In this document: positions 34,700-45,544 of the stretch, piece by piece | Position numbering within the stretch: the first letter of the stretch is position 1 | How the letters are laid out: each line of letters starts with the position of its first letter | From: Tenebrio molitor | Taxonomy: Eukaryota > Arthropoda > Insecta > Coleoptera > Tenebrionidae | Reading direction: 5' to 3' | Length of the DNA: 64,000 bases | Assembly (NCBI RefSeq): GCF_963966145.1 | Contig: NC_091050.1 | Location: 682,001 to 746,000 of the forward strand | Position numbers and translations under genes: made by a program | Notes under the pieces: model-generated | Databases searched by the model: none | What the model was told of the DNA's origin: nothing | The model's input: only the letters and a program-made list of their open reading frames with translations

Positions 34700-36405
34700 A
34701 ACTGGAAGTTATTTAGAGTCATGATCGCAACGAGAAGCAAGACGTAGTTGTTCGATGGTGGGTGATAATTTTTTTTTCCTTTATCAGTATGGCTGTCTTT
34801 AATGGTTCAAGCTTATCTTATCAGTTCGTTTTCAACTTGGAAGATGAAAGAAATTAGATGTCGTGGAAAATAATTCATTTTTGACTTAAAAGTGGAAAAT
34901 AAAGATTTCTATACTTCGTCCAGCGAGAGATTGGAAGATTTTAAATTGTAAACTTGTAACCCAATACGACAAAATGCACTAAAATATATTAATTATAGCA
35001 TAATTTCAGGGCAAAAAATGTTACTGCTGGAAGGTAAATAAATAAATAATTTACGCTAGGTAGTACTTTCTCTGCGTAGAATTTAGTGAATTTTATATCG
35101 CTGATTCGCTGGACAAACTATAGATGCATTATTTTTGCAATCCATTTTCATTCTTATTCTCTTCTCTTTCTTGTTTATTAGCATTATTAGATATTAAAAA
35201 AAGAGGTCATAGCAGGAAGGCGGGATTTCTAATTGTTTTTATTATTATTTGGCATTTAATTCGCAACGAGATATTCCTTAAAAAAGTCTTAAAACTGGAA
35301 ATTTTCTTTTGAACATTTGAAAACAAACATTTGCTTTTTTACAGAAGAAAAAATTTTTTACATTATTTTTCTGTTTTAAATTTCTCATTTGTGAAAACCC
35401 GAATCGAATCTATAAATAAGTATGAGTACATAAATACATATTTTGACATAAGTTTTTCAAAGAATTTTGACACTGATTTCAAATTGAATGTTTTACGTAG
35501 GTACTTATTAAAAAAAAAAAATTCTATTATTTTCCACTTTTTCAGTTAGGATTGACTAAAATAATCATTTATTATTCAATAATCCGATACAATGACTGCG
35601 TCTTCATCAATGATAATTATGCTTACACTTATAGAAGTGATACAAAACCCGAGGAATGAATAATTAAATTCGTAACGTAACATTTTTCTATCTTAATGCA
35701 CAAACTTGATGCTCTTATAAGTTTGCGTTAAATGTGATAAACTTATGACAAACGTGCTTATCAGAAATAGATTTAAATGGAAAAGGTCAAAATAATACAT
35801 ATTATTTATAAGATGAAATTAAAAATGGGTGTCGAGTTTGGATCATTGTTGTTGTGTATAAAATTGCATAACGCACATTTATGTGAATGAAATAATACAT
35901 ATATAAGAATAAGAAACATCAATCCAATAATATTATACAGTTCAAAGATAAAACTACAAGACATTGCCCTGTTCCGTTACGAGACAGAGTTGTATTGAAT
36001 GCAACAAACACATATCAATCCAATTCAAGAATCAATACAATTTTCGATACTAACTAAACAACAAAAGAAGAATAAGTTTATAAACTATAAATATATTTCT
36101 ATTTCTATTTTTACTTTTATTATAAATGTTTGTAGTCGAAGCAGGCGATGCCCATGTTATGATATTTTTGCCCCTTTCATATGATCTGTCAATTTTTGTC
36201 GCTGTCACTGTCATTTTTTAGGTGAAAAGTGCGGTGATGAGGATTTTATTTTTTTTTTTTTTAATTAACGATTGAATAAAAAATGCACCCAATTTAACTC
36301 CTATGTGTGAACGGTGTGTACTCACTTATTCACATCATTTTAATGTTTTTTATATCGAGCAGCAACCATAAATTGTACATTCAGTTTTTACGCCTACTTG
36401 AAGTC
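34700..36405. other. Intergenic DNA upstream of P450 gene D
   Basis: AT-rich DNA with small motif-free open frames. No gene, RNA or element was recognised by eye. Confidence 0.4.
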
Positions 36406-36410
36406 CAATT

Positions 36411-36765
36411 TTTACCCTATAGTCCAATTTTTACCCTTTTGCGATGGCGTCATTATCTAGTAATTTTACGTATGTTTGAGCTAGGATCAGAAACAAATTT
36501 GAATTGATCATAAACAACTATAAATGTGTCAAATTTGTTGACAATTGCTTCGAAAGGTTATGTTTGTAATCAGTGAATGTATGTAATAAGTGAAAGAAAT
36601 TAAAAATTGTCAAATTGACAGAAGCATAAAATAACCTCAAAGTGACCATCAATAAATAAACGTGCGGTTTTTTTTTGTTTTTTTTTCTGTTTCTGTCGTT
36701 TCAATAAAGAGAGCGAGGAAGGAAATCGTGACGTCACCTCAAAAGGGTAAAAATTGGACTATATA
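36411..36765. mobile_element. MITE with about 30-bp termini and a duplicated left end
   Basis: The left terminus TAGTCCAATTTTTACCCTTT, TGCGATGGCGTCA and the right terminus (TGACGTCACC, TCAAAAGGGTAAAAATTGGA, CTATA) are inverted repeats. Directly before the left end, AGTCCAATTTTTACCCTAT (36411-36420 region) repeats the outermost 17 bases, giving a tandem double end. The interior (about 290 bp) has no transposase frame. TA/TATA flanks suggest a TA-inserting family. Confidence 0.7.
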
Positions 36766-38140
36766 TCCTGACAGTACAGATACAGTAACTTTTTCTTGTC
36801 AGACTATGAACTTATCAATACCTCCTCGTATATTACAGTTACCAAGAGCCAAACATTTTCTGCCAATTTCTGTTGCCTTAAAATAATATCGATAAACGTG
36901 TTTTTCAAATCCTTTTCGGTTCAACAATTAACAATACCTAAAATATTTATGACATTGTAAAGACCCCGAGATTACGCTCCTTACACTTCAGCATGGCCTC
37001 TCCATCTCTCTTATCTCTTTTTTTCAGTTTGATATCATAAACCAACATAGAAGACCTATAGGTTTTGCGTCGTTTTATTTGCCGATGAAATCGGTTTTAC
37101 ACGTAATGGAGTTTTTAATAGCCACAACACTCATATTCAACAGCACAAATCCAGGAAGATTCAACAATTTTGCAAGAGTTCGGGACCATCTACATCGAAG
37201 GACACAAGCGTGTATTATCCTTTAGTTATGGTTTTTGCTTCGACTTTTCCTTTCACTGTGTTTTCACTCTTAGTTATCTTACACGTTTTTGCGGGTCTGT
37301 GTATTTAAAGTGTTTTTCGGCTATTTCATTGATAGTAAGGTTTTGTCACTCTCTGTTTTTAAAGCGTTTTTGCGGATATTCGTGTTTGGTGTATTAGAGC
37401 TTTCAGAAGCGTCTTGTTCGGGATGGAATTAAGTTAAATTGGACTTTATGAATTTAATGTTTAACCACATTTTCGGTTTATTCACTTATTGAAGATACTT
37501 TGGTTCACATATTGTGAACCCTGTATTTTAGAAATCCTGATTAAACAAACAAGTTAATTTTATTTAAAAAATTTAGTCAAAAGATGACACAAAAAAAATG
37601 CATGATTGTATAACACGCTGTTTTACGAGTGCAGTTTTTGGATCAGTGACACAAATAACCATTGCGACAGAAGAATAAAAATTATAAAATACATTTGGGT
37701 TAAAATCCAAAGAAAAAGCAAAGTTTTCGTTGTCTCACAAGTGTTTTTATGGCAAACAAGAGCGCGCCGTTCATTTTTAGCAGAGATTCTTAATGTAGGC
37801 AGATAGGAAGGAGCAGGCAGGATATAACCAAAGTCAATAAGGAGTAGTAGAATTGCGACGCTTTGCCCACCTCTTGCATAAAGTCATGAGTTCATCTCGT
37901 TTGATTGAAATCCTCTCTTATTCTTGTGTTCTATTTGAAAAACCCCACACCATGACTTCATTGTTTTAGCGGCCTCATGCATACTTCATGCGACCGCAGA
38001 ATGTGACCGTACAGGCAGCCAATACTTTATATAATAGATTAAGGTGAGTAATTGGGCTCTCCACTTCGACCGGATTTCTTCAAGTGGGTCACGGGACACG
38101 ATTAAAAAATAAACAAATTAAAAGCGAATCTGTCAAATAA
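36766..38140. other. Intergenic DNA between MITE and MTF-1 3' end
   Basis: No gene recognised; short open frames at 37170-37397 and 37606-37806 have no motif. The nearest element to the right is the probable poly(A) signal of MTF-1. Confidence 0.4.
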
Positions 38141-38143
38141 CAT

Positions 38144-38149
38144 TTTATT
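38144..38149 (-). terminator. Probable poly(A) signal of MTF-1
   Basis: AATAAA on the minus strand, about 525 nt after the MTF-1 stop. It would give a 3' UTR of about 540 nt. Chosen because it is the first exact hexamer I found downstream. Confidence 0.45.
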
Positions 38150-38423
38150 AAGAATATGCATTCAACTTTTATCATACACGAAAGCCTTATAAACAAACAG
38201 GACAAATAAGTAATAACAGGTATGTAAACGTGAACCTTGAGACAAAAGTAACTGTATAAAGTGACTGTAGCCTGGAAGTCGAAGTAATATTACTTTTGCC
38301 GCCCTAAATTTAAAGAAAATGACTAGAATGTGATCTCCACGGCTGCTTCCATATTAGTACGACTGTTAATGACAAACCTAACAACAGGAATAAGTGCGAC
38401 GAATTATAAAATATAAGGGTGAG

Positions 38424-38461
38424 GTGCGGCTCGCCTCATAAAAAGTGATGGCGAGCTGCAC
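38424..38461 (-). other. Stem-loop in the MTF-1 3' UTR
   Basis: GTGCGGCTCGCC (38424-38435) and GGCGAGCTGCAC (38450-38461) pair over 12 bp with one G-U, around a 14-nt loop. It is G+C-rich against an AT-rich background and lies 210 nt after the stop codon in the transcribed strand of MTF-1. Function unknown. Confidence 0.4.
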
Positions 38462-38673
38462 TCCACAAATCGAGGACGCCATATACTCTAGAAAGTTTGT
38501 TAAAAAATTATAAATATCACAAAAGAATAAGATTATTGCACTATCTACACAGCTTAGGCTATTTTTGGCACATCTTGTAAATCACACGCAAATGTTAGTA
38601 CACTGCTTGATAATTGCACTTTGGTTCTAACCATGTTACATCACGATGCTACTTTGTTAGCGTTCAAGCTAAG

Positions 38674-41600
38674 CTACTTGGAACAAAACTCGCCTCCTTT
38701 GATGCAGCCCAGCATCAGGTTCTGCAACCCGCCGCAAGAGCTCGCCACGTTCAACACCTGCCTCAACTGATCTAGGGTCTTCAGACAGACCACGACGCAA
38801 CAGTCGCTCTTCTCCCCTGCACAAACCATACTCTTCATGAGCTTACCGTCGACTTGACAGCAACTTCCCGTACCTGGATCGGAGGGCGGCGGCGGCGGCG
38901 GCGGCAGCGGTCGGTCGTGACCATCGCAATTGTGACAGTTGTTGACCGAGTCGCACTTGCAATCTTCGCACTTGCAGATATCGGCGTCCGCCGTCAGATT
39001 CTTGAGCACGTTGCTGTCGGTATTGGTGGTCTGCTCGGTAAGATTTTGCAAGAGGAAGCTGTTCAGCTGGTTGTAGTCGAGCTGGGTGTCGGTCGCCTGG
39101 AGCGGGGACAAGTTGAGGTACGATTGGACGGCGGTGGGGACGGCGACCACTTGGCTGTCGCCGCCGCTCGACTGCTCGAACACGCTCGCCTGGCTCGAGT
39201 TGTAGTAGTTCATCACGTCCACCCACATGGACGGCACTTCTTCGTCGCACGCCAGCGACATCTGCAGCGCTTCCGGCGTGTAAATCTGCTTGTCCAGGTT
39301 GACCAGGTCGTTCTCCGGGGGCGGCAGCTTCTTCACGCTGATCACGTTCACCTTCTTGTTCTTGTCTTCGTTGAAGACGTTGTCGAACATGTCGACGTCG
39401 AAGTTGTTCACGCTCGAGCTCTGGCTGGCCAGGTCGTACAAGTTAATTCCGGCGTCCGCGATCTCCGTGATTATGGAGCTGTCCTCCAGCTCCATCTGGG
39501 TGTCGTTCAAGGTTTCGCCGGACTTGCCGTTCTCCACGTTCTCCGTGCCGATGTTGTACGGCAGCTGGGTCTGGATAGGTTCCGCGGTGTTGACCGTCGC
39601 GTAGTTCTTCAGACCGTTGGCCATCTCGAATTCGGAGCTGAGGTCGGCTTCGACGACGGCCGCGAATTTCGCCTTGTTCTCCAGCGTCAACGAGGACAAG
39701 TTGACATCGTTGATGTTCGAGTTTTGCGTTACGTAATTGTTATTGACTAGGTTGTAAGTGTTCTTGAAGAGGTTGTCAAACGTGACATCTTGCAAATTCG
39801 GTTCGGTTTGGTTCAGTTTCGGTTCAGGTACTTGTTTTGTGTTGACAGTTGAGACGTCTGCAACACAAAGAGAAAATCTGTAAAACGTCATCACCAACAA
39901 TTAGGCGTGAAGTGGGAGAATTTTAACAACAGCAAAACGTTGTTAGTCCGAAAATAAATAGCAACGTTATCTTTATCTCCACCATGTACCATGATAATTT
40001 AATCACCAGTGAAGAGCCAAAAAACCACACATTATACAAAAGTATAGTAAAACAAAGAGCGATACTGTGCATCGTTCCTGTGAGATGGCAAGGTGGCTTT
40101 TGAGGGTCTTGTTTGGAATAGTAGCAGCAGGTGGCGGAACGAATGTGTGGCACGATTTTTTAATACGCTCACACAAAGCCCGCAAGTAAGACAACAAAAA
40201 TGTTATTGAGACTTAAACCTAACAGAAAATCATGTTTAGATCTCGAATAGCTGATTCTGGAGAGAACGATACGATAAAGAACCGTAAAGATCTTGAATGT
40301 TCCTGTGGAGGTCCAAATGATCAACAGGGTTTGGCAAAAAACATGCGCTGCAACTGCTTTGGCTGGAGGAATTACAGACAAACGAATATGTTCCGCAAAA
40401 TTTTCAAAAAGTTCAATTGAACGGAACATATTTGCAAACGTAGTGCTGAAATGTATTCTGTATGTAGGAAAAGTGTGTATTTTTTATTTTATTCGGTCAT
40501 CGTTTATACAAGATTATTTCTTTATTGTGTACAAAATAATGAGTCATGCAACTCGGAAAAAAATAATTCGTTAAAATGAAAGACATTATGTGACACATTC
40601 ACCTGGTCATGTATTGTTCCTAACGTTTATCTAAAAAATGCATCGTCAGAGTCTTATATTCGTAAAAGTGTGTCGTAACTTGAATCGTAGGGTTTGCGTG
40701 TTTTAAATTTTGAGGTTAGAAATATTATTTGAAATGGGGGAAACCTTTATTTTTAAATGTGCAAATCTACCACACAATGTTAATAATAATTAAAGGAATT
40801 GGCAAAAATATGTTATGTCTTTCAATTACATCAATAGTTTTTTAAGAAATTTTACGGTACAATTTTTCATATAAAACAAAAATTATTTTTCTTGTCACAA
40901 ACACGTTTCATAATTACTGCAGAAAAAGTAAATAAAAAATTCCGCAAAAATGTGAGTGGCGTAACTCGACCACACCTCATTTTTTCCTGTCTATTTTTAA
41001 CAGATCATTAAAAATAAAATAAACCGTGGACGACAATTTTCTCTATAGATTCTTGGAACATTAGAGCAAAAATAGATTCGCTTGTGGTGAAAACCAGGCC
41101 CTCTCAAATTCTCATAGGCATAAAAAGTACGTAAATAGCTCATTAAGAAAATGAGACGTGTAATGTCTTGGCATCATCACAAATTAGCCAGAGATTGGAC
41201 ACGCTACGCTTTGGAAATTATCAAAACAGACGACGGACGCGAATATTCGTAATATGCAATTAATACAAAAAAAACGCCTCATTTCTTTTTTTTCTTTTTT
41301 CTCTTTTCAATGTCAGATGATATTGTTGAATAAGATTCCCTAGAAAAAAAATATTTTTAGGACTTGCAACGGAGATGGTATTGCAACATCCTACCGTCTT
41401 AATTGACGTCTATTAATAAACGGAGGTAGAAATTAAAAATACCTACAACACGTTTGCATAAAATTCGCTCCTTACCATTTTTCTTGGCTTCGACTTCGCC
41501 CATCCCGTCCCACGTCGCGTCTAAGGCACTTCCGAAATTGCCATAATGGTAATTCCCCTCTAAATCAAAAGGCACGTTAATATCACTGTTTTCGTTATTG

Positions 41601-43399
41601 ATCTTGACTCGACTGTCCAAGATATCGATTTCATTCTTGGACATCTCCCCCAGGCTGTTGTCCCCGTCAGCTTCTTTACTCTCTTCAGCTTTGTGATTCT
41701 CCGCCTTGACTTGCGACCTCTGGTGCGTTTTTATGTGCGACTTTAAGCTGTGGGGAGTGGAGAACGCCCGGCTGCACGTCGACTCTTTGCAAGCGTAGGG
41801 CCGCTCCCCGCTGTGTATCCTCTGGTGGGTCTTCAAGTGGTGGCTGGCGGTGAAAGCCTTGCCGCACCCGTCCTCCTTGCATCTACCAGACACACAGAGA
41901 ATTTTTATTAAAACCTTGACGTTTTGGGCGACTTACTTGTAGGGTTTCTCGCGTGTGTGAGTGCGAGTGTGTTTCTTTAAGTCACTTAGTGTGGTAAAGA
42001 ACTTCATGCAGCCTTCAGACTCACAGTTAAAGGTTTTCCCGTTGTGCAACCGTTCGTGGGCTCTGAGCCGGTACAGAGTGTTAAAAGCCTTACCACAACT
42101 GGGAAAATTACATTCAAAGGGCTTCACTTTAGTGTGTACCCTTATGTGTATTTTCAAACTGTATGACGTCACAAAAGCTTTCCCGCAGTTAGGTTCCGTG
42201 CATTTAAACCTATATTCACCTGAAATATGCCGTTAGTGGGGGCGATTGGGTCATTGTTCACTTTAGCTACTTCTCGAATTTTCCCGTCTTTTCTGGCTAG
42301 ACAGCCTCAGGGCGTCCTCCTACATCGTTTTCCACCACTCAAACCTTGTGCAAATGAATTTTCCTTGCCCTTTAGTTATACATACTAAGACATTGGTGCG
42401 ACCTTGACGCGACCTTGAAACACACCAAGAGAGGCATTTGCACAAGGTTTGAGTGGTGGGAAACGATATAGGTGGACGCCCTGAGGCTGTCTAGCCAGAA
42501 AAAACGCGAAAATTCCAGAAGTAGTTAAAGTGAACAATTACCGGCGATTGGGCGGTTTGTGTGTTACCTTTGTGGGTTTTCATGTGCGTTCGCAAATTGC
42601 CGACGGTACTGTACGTGCGGGTGCACCCGTGATACTCGCAGTTGTAACGGTTAACGGTCGTTTCCTTGGTGTTGGGGTCTGTGCTTGTTATGGTCAAGGT
42701 GGCATGAGATGGTTTTTCAGGCATTTTATCGGAGTCTCCCGGGTTGATTTGCATGTAAATCTCGTCCAAAGAAATCGTGTGGTGGATGTAACTAAAATTA
42801 CACACTCTGTTAAGCACAGACTACTTTTACTCAGGAAATTACCCTCATTCATGGCTGTTACTGCTTACAATTTTATAGAAAATTAAAAATACAATTAATA
42901 ACCTCAAACTGTCAAAACACAAATGTCATCTTAAAACATAACCTAAACTACTGATTGATTGGTAAAATTCCATCCTGGTGGTCATTAGTGAAGCGTTAAG
43001 ATAAATTAGAAGATAAACAAGGAATAATGAAAAGCGTTATCGCAATCAATTTAGATTCTAATTGACTCGGTGTTTGTGTTTATCTTGGTTTCAAACCAAA
43101 ACAGCTGATTCCAAGATCACGGATTACTAAATTTGGGCATTGTAGCATTCTTTCAGGAATCTGGTAATTTTTCAGGCTGGAGCTTACCCGGAGCTTTCAT
43201 CGTTTTCCTGCAACTTAACAAGATACGTCGAATTTTGTGTTTTCTCTTTATCGTCGTCATATTTCGCATAATTATCGATCGGCCTCTCGCACACGTTACT
43301 AAAACTAAAATCGAAACTGTCGTCGATATAATCGTTACTCATCGTGTAAGAATTTTCATTTTGGCTTTGCACTTTTTCTGAGCTATTCCAGACCTCCAT
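38674..43399 (-). CDS. MTF-1: Metal-responsive transcription factor 1 (MTF-1)
   Basis: A nuclear zinc-sensing factor that binds metal-response elements (core TGCRCNC) and activates metallothionein and other metal-handling genes. Five exons, 43399-43188, 42791-42568, 42219-41937, 41882-41476 and 39857-38674, all with GT-AG edges and matching phases, give 769 aa. An acidic N-terminus leads to six C2H2 fingers (about residues 122-293). Their sequences, e.g. RTYSTVGNLRTHMKTH, GKAFNTLYRLRAHERLH, KTFNCESEGC, TLSDLKKHTRTHT and ASHHLKTH, are diagnostic for MTF-1, including its linkers. The last exon is Asn/Ser/Thr-rich with a C-terminal cysteine cluster (CKCEDCKCDSVNNCHNC, from about 670), like the metal-sensing cluster of the fly protein, then a poly-Pro stretch and further Cys pairs. 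Introns are 396, 348, 54 and 1618 nt. It is divergent from RpL19, 467 bp apart. Confidence 0.95.
42249..42542. mobile_element. Foldback MITE in MTF-1 intron 2 with 8-bp target duplication
   Basis: The left half (GGTCATTGTTCACTTTAGCT, ACTTC, ..., TCTGGCTAGACAGCCTCAGG, GCGTCC, ..., CACTCAAACCTTGTGCAAATG) is inverted in the right half over about 115 bp, leaving a loop of about 70 bp. Both sides are flanked by GGCGATTG, which reads as an 8-bp target-site duplication. An 8-bp duplication with GG-starting termini suits hAT-, Merlin- or related families. No coding capacity. Confidence 0.85.
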
Positions 43400-43866
43400 G
43401 GCGTAAAAAAAAACAAAACTACCACATTACACATCCCAATGTCGACATACAAAAACAAAAACAACTTAATTAATGGAGATATTTACAAGATTTTGAGAGT
43501 TAAGTAAGTTGCTTGCACCCTACCACGCCAGGGGGTGCTGAATGACTTAAGTCAAAGTGTCAAAATGTCATACCTAAAAACAAAGTGTCCGAAACCGTTC
43601 TCCTCCAAGAGCTCATTTGCACGATTTAAGGCACATTGACGAATTATTATAACAATCCTTACGTCATTTATATTATCTGGACGATCATGTCACGATGTCA
43701 CCAGAACGCGGTTGGCAACAAGTTAGTGATTTTTTTTGCAGGTCGAGAGTTGGCAACTCCTTTCTGTCTTTCGTCAAAATTACACACGTTGTGAAATAGA
43801 CGAGCACGCTCAAATTGGTAGATTTGAGCACGTTCACCGCGGAATCCGTGAGTCTTTTTAGCTAAA
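43400..43866. promoter_or_regulatory. Divergent promoter region, MTF-1 / RpL19
   Basis: The 467 bp between the two start codons must hold both promoters. A pyrimidine-rich stretch (CTCCTTTCTGTCTTTC, 43757-43772) about 100 nt before the RpL19 ATG looks like a ribosomal-protein TOP start. One exact metal-response-element core, TGCACCC, is at 43514-43520, 115 nt upstream of the MTF-1 ATG, which by frequency alone could be chance. No TATA box is evident. Confidence 0.5.
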
Positions 43867-44469
43867 ATGAGTTCTTTGAAGCTCCAGAAGCGGCTGGCCG
43901 CATCCGTGATGCGATGCGGTCGGAAAAAAGTTTGGTTAGATCCGAACGAGATCAACGAAATCGCCAACACCAACTCTCGCCAAAACATCCGTAAGTTGAT
44001 CAAGGATGGCCTGATCATCAAGAAGCCCGTGGCGGTGCACTCGAGGGCCCGCGTCCGCAAGAACACGGAGGCCAGAAGGAAGGGGCGCCACTGCGGCTTC
44101 GGCAAGAGGAAGGGTACCGCGAACGCTCGCATGCCCCAAAAGGAGCTGTGGATCCAGAGGATGCGCGTCTTGAGGAGACTCCTGAAGAAGTACCGCGAGG
44201 CGAAGAAGATTGACAGGCACCTGTACCACTCCTTGTACATGAAGGCGAAAGGTAACGTCTTCAAGAACAAGAGGGTGCTCATGGAGTACATCCACAAGAA
44301 GAAGGCCGAAAAAGCGCGCGCCAAGATGTTGAACGACCAGGCCGACGCCAGGAGATTGAAGGTCAAAGAGGCGAGGAAACGCCGAGAAGAGAGAATCGCC
44401 GCTAAGAAACAAGAAGTGCTGCAGAATTATCAGAGAGAGGATGAAGCTGCAGCCGGTGTTAAGAAATAA
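43867..44469 (+). CDS. RpL19: 60S ribosomal protein L19 (eL19)
   Basis: A large-subunit ribosomal protein. The uninterrupted 200-aa frame starts with MSSLKLQKRLAASVMRCGRK and includes the highly conserved KVWLDPNEINEIANTNSRQN, RKNTEARRKGRHCGFGKRKG and the YIHKKKAEKAR helix with a long basic C-terminal tail, the known eL19 architecture and length. The coding region has no intron; a 5' UTR intron cannot be excluded. Codon use is G/C-rich at third positions, typical of highly expressed genes. The pyrimidine-rich upstream stretch suggests TOP-type translational control. It is divergent from MTF-1 and convergent with RpS4. Confidence 0.97.
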   Translation: MSSLKLQKRLAASVMRCGRKKVWLDPNEINEIANTNSRQNIRKLIKDGLIIKKPVAVHSRARVRKNTEARRKGRHCGFGKRKGTANARMPQKELWIQRMRVLRRLLKKYREAKKIDRHLYHSLYMKAKGNVFKNKRVLMEYIHKKKAEKARAKMLNDQADARRLKVKEARKRREERIAAKKQEVLQNYQREDEAAAGVKK

Positions 44470-44504
44470 TTCAATTATTTTTTAACTTGTGTTTCTTACT
44501 GTGT

Positions 44505-44510
44505 AATAAA
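44505..44510 (+). terminator. Poly(A) signal of RpL19
   Basis: AATAAA 35 nt after the RpL19 stop codon, as expected for the short 3' UTR of a ribosomal protein gene. Confidence 0.7.
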
Positions 44511-44763
44511 ATTTTCAATATAAAACGTGTTTTATTATCAGTAGCCCGTCACACTACATAAGTATGTAGTAAAAAAGAGCGTTTCCGAGACGTGCACTTC
44601 TTGTTCTTTGGATGTGTTCAGACACGATTTCGGGAAGTCGACACTATAAGCGTAGAGTGAAAAAAGAATTTATTTTAGTCCGTTGTTTCAAAAAAAAAGA
44701 TGTAACAACGAAAGAAGGGCGCATAGTTCGTATTTTTGCGGGGGCACTCTCATCAGCATTCTT

Positions 44764-45147
44764 AGGACAAAATAGTACCCGACAAGTAGACCAGTACAAC
44801 TTTGCGTAATCCCTCGCTCATACATAAAGAACCACGATTCAAGTGGTTCGCGTGTTGTGAGCGGGTATTACGCGAAGTTGTACTGCTCAATTGTCGCCTG
44901 TTGGGGACTATTTTTTCCGAAGACTACTCATGAGTGATTAATGGATCATAACCAGTCTTAGGACAAAAACAAAATGGTCCGCGACAAGTCGACCAGTACA
45001 ACTTTGCGTAATACCCCGCTCACATATAAACACGATTCAGCTAGTTCGCTTTAAATAACAGGCGAACCAGCTGAATCGTGGTTATGTGAGAGCGAGGGAT
45101 TACGCAAAGTTGTACTGGTCGACTGTCGGGTACTATTTTGTCGTAAC
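44764..45147. mobile_element. Nested double-hairpin foldback element between RpL19 and RpS4
   Basis: Four related arms are present. The outer pair starts GGACAAAATAGTACCCGACA (left) and ends TGTCGGGTACTATTTTGTCG (right) and shares GACCAGTACAACTTTGCGTA, ATCCCTCGCTC and CCACGATTCA. An inner pair carries the variant GAGCGGG(G)TATTACGC and a pairing AGTTGTACTG(C/G)TC block. Arms 1-2 and 3-4 also fold locally, so the whole is a tandem of two hairpins that can instead fold as one long nested hairpin. No coding capacity. It looks like one foldback MITE inserted in, or duplicated within, another. Confidence 0.8.
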
Positions 45148-45239
45148 ACTGATTATAATTGCCGAACAGTGTGTTAACGGTAAAAAAGACTGGTTTTTCA
45201 AACTGCATATTAAAAACACGCAAAAAGTGAGGTTAGATT

Positions 45240-45310
45240 TAAACAACTGAATCCGGTGGTGCGTTCACAATCGACTCTTCAACGCCAAATTTAAAGACAC
45301 CCGTTACATT
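45240..45310 (+). mobile_element. Fragment of the MITE family at 24350-24522
   Basis: GGTGCGTTCACAATCGACTC, TTCAACGCC, AAATTTAAAGACACCCGTTA matches the right end of the 24350-24522 element, missing the TACTTCGACGC part. A preceding GATTTAAACA also matches its interior. Confidence 0.6.
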
Positions 45311-45515
45311 TTTGCAAAAAATATTACATTTTGTTTGTGCAGCAATCTGTATTGCTTAAACGAGTGCCAGAAAACATCAATGCGAGAAGGAAATTGTTTT
45401 TCGAATTTCAAGTAGTCGTGTGCAGCCGTGCTCCAACTCAATGCGGCAATGTTTTCTTTTTCTCATGAAGTTTTTTATGTAGAAATAAAACAAAGAAAAT
45501 CTGGCTTTTTACACT

Positions 45516-45521
45516 TTTATT
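45516..45521 (-). terminator. Poly(A) signal of RpS4
   Basis: AATAAA on the minus strand, 23 nt after the RpS4 stop. Confidence 0.7.
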
Positions 45522-45544
45522 GAAAATATTGTAATCTTACAACA

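Noticed and set aside
38854..39750. 298-codon open frame on the plus strand
   Set aside because: It is antisense to the MTF-1 last exon, whose minus-strand frame has the cysteine cluster, correct splice phase and continuity with the zinc-finger exons.
43514..43520. TGCACCC metal-response core suggesting MTF-1 autoregulation
   Set aside because: A single degenerate 7-mer in 467 bp is expected about every second such region; noted in the promoter entry but not claimed as functional.
43698..44366. 222-codon open frame antisense to RpL19
   Set aside because: Generated by the G/C-rich codons of RpL19; no homology seen.
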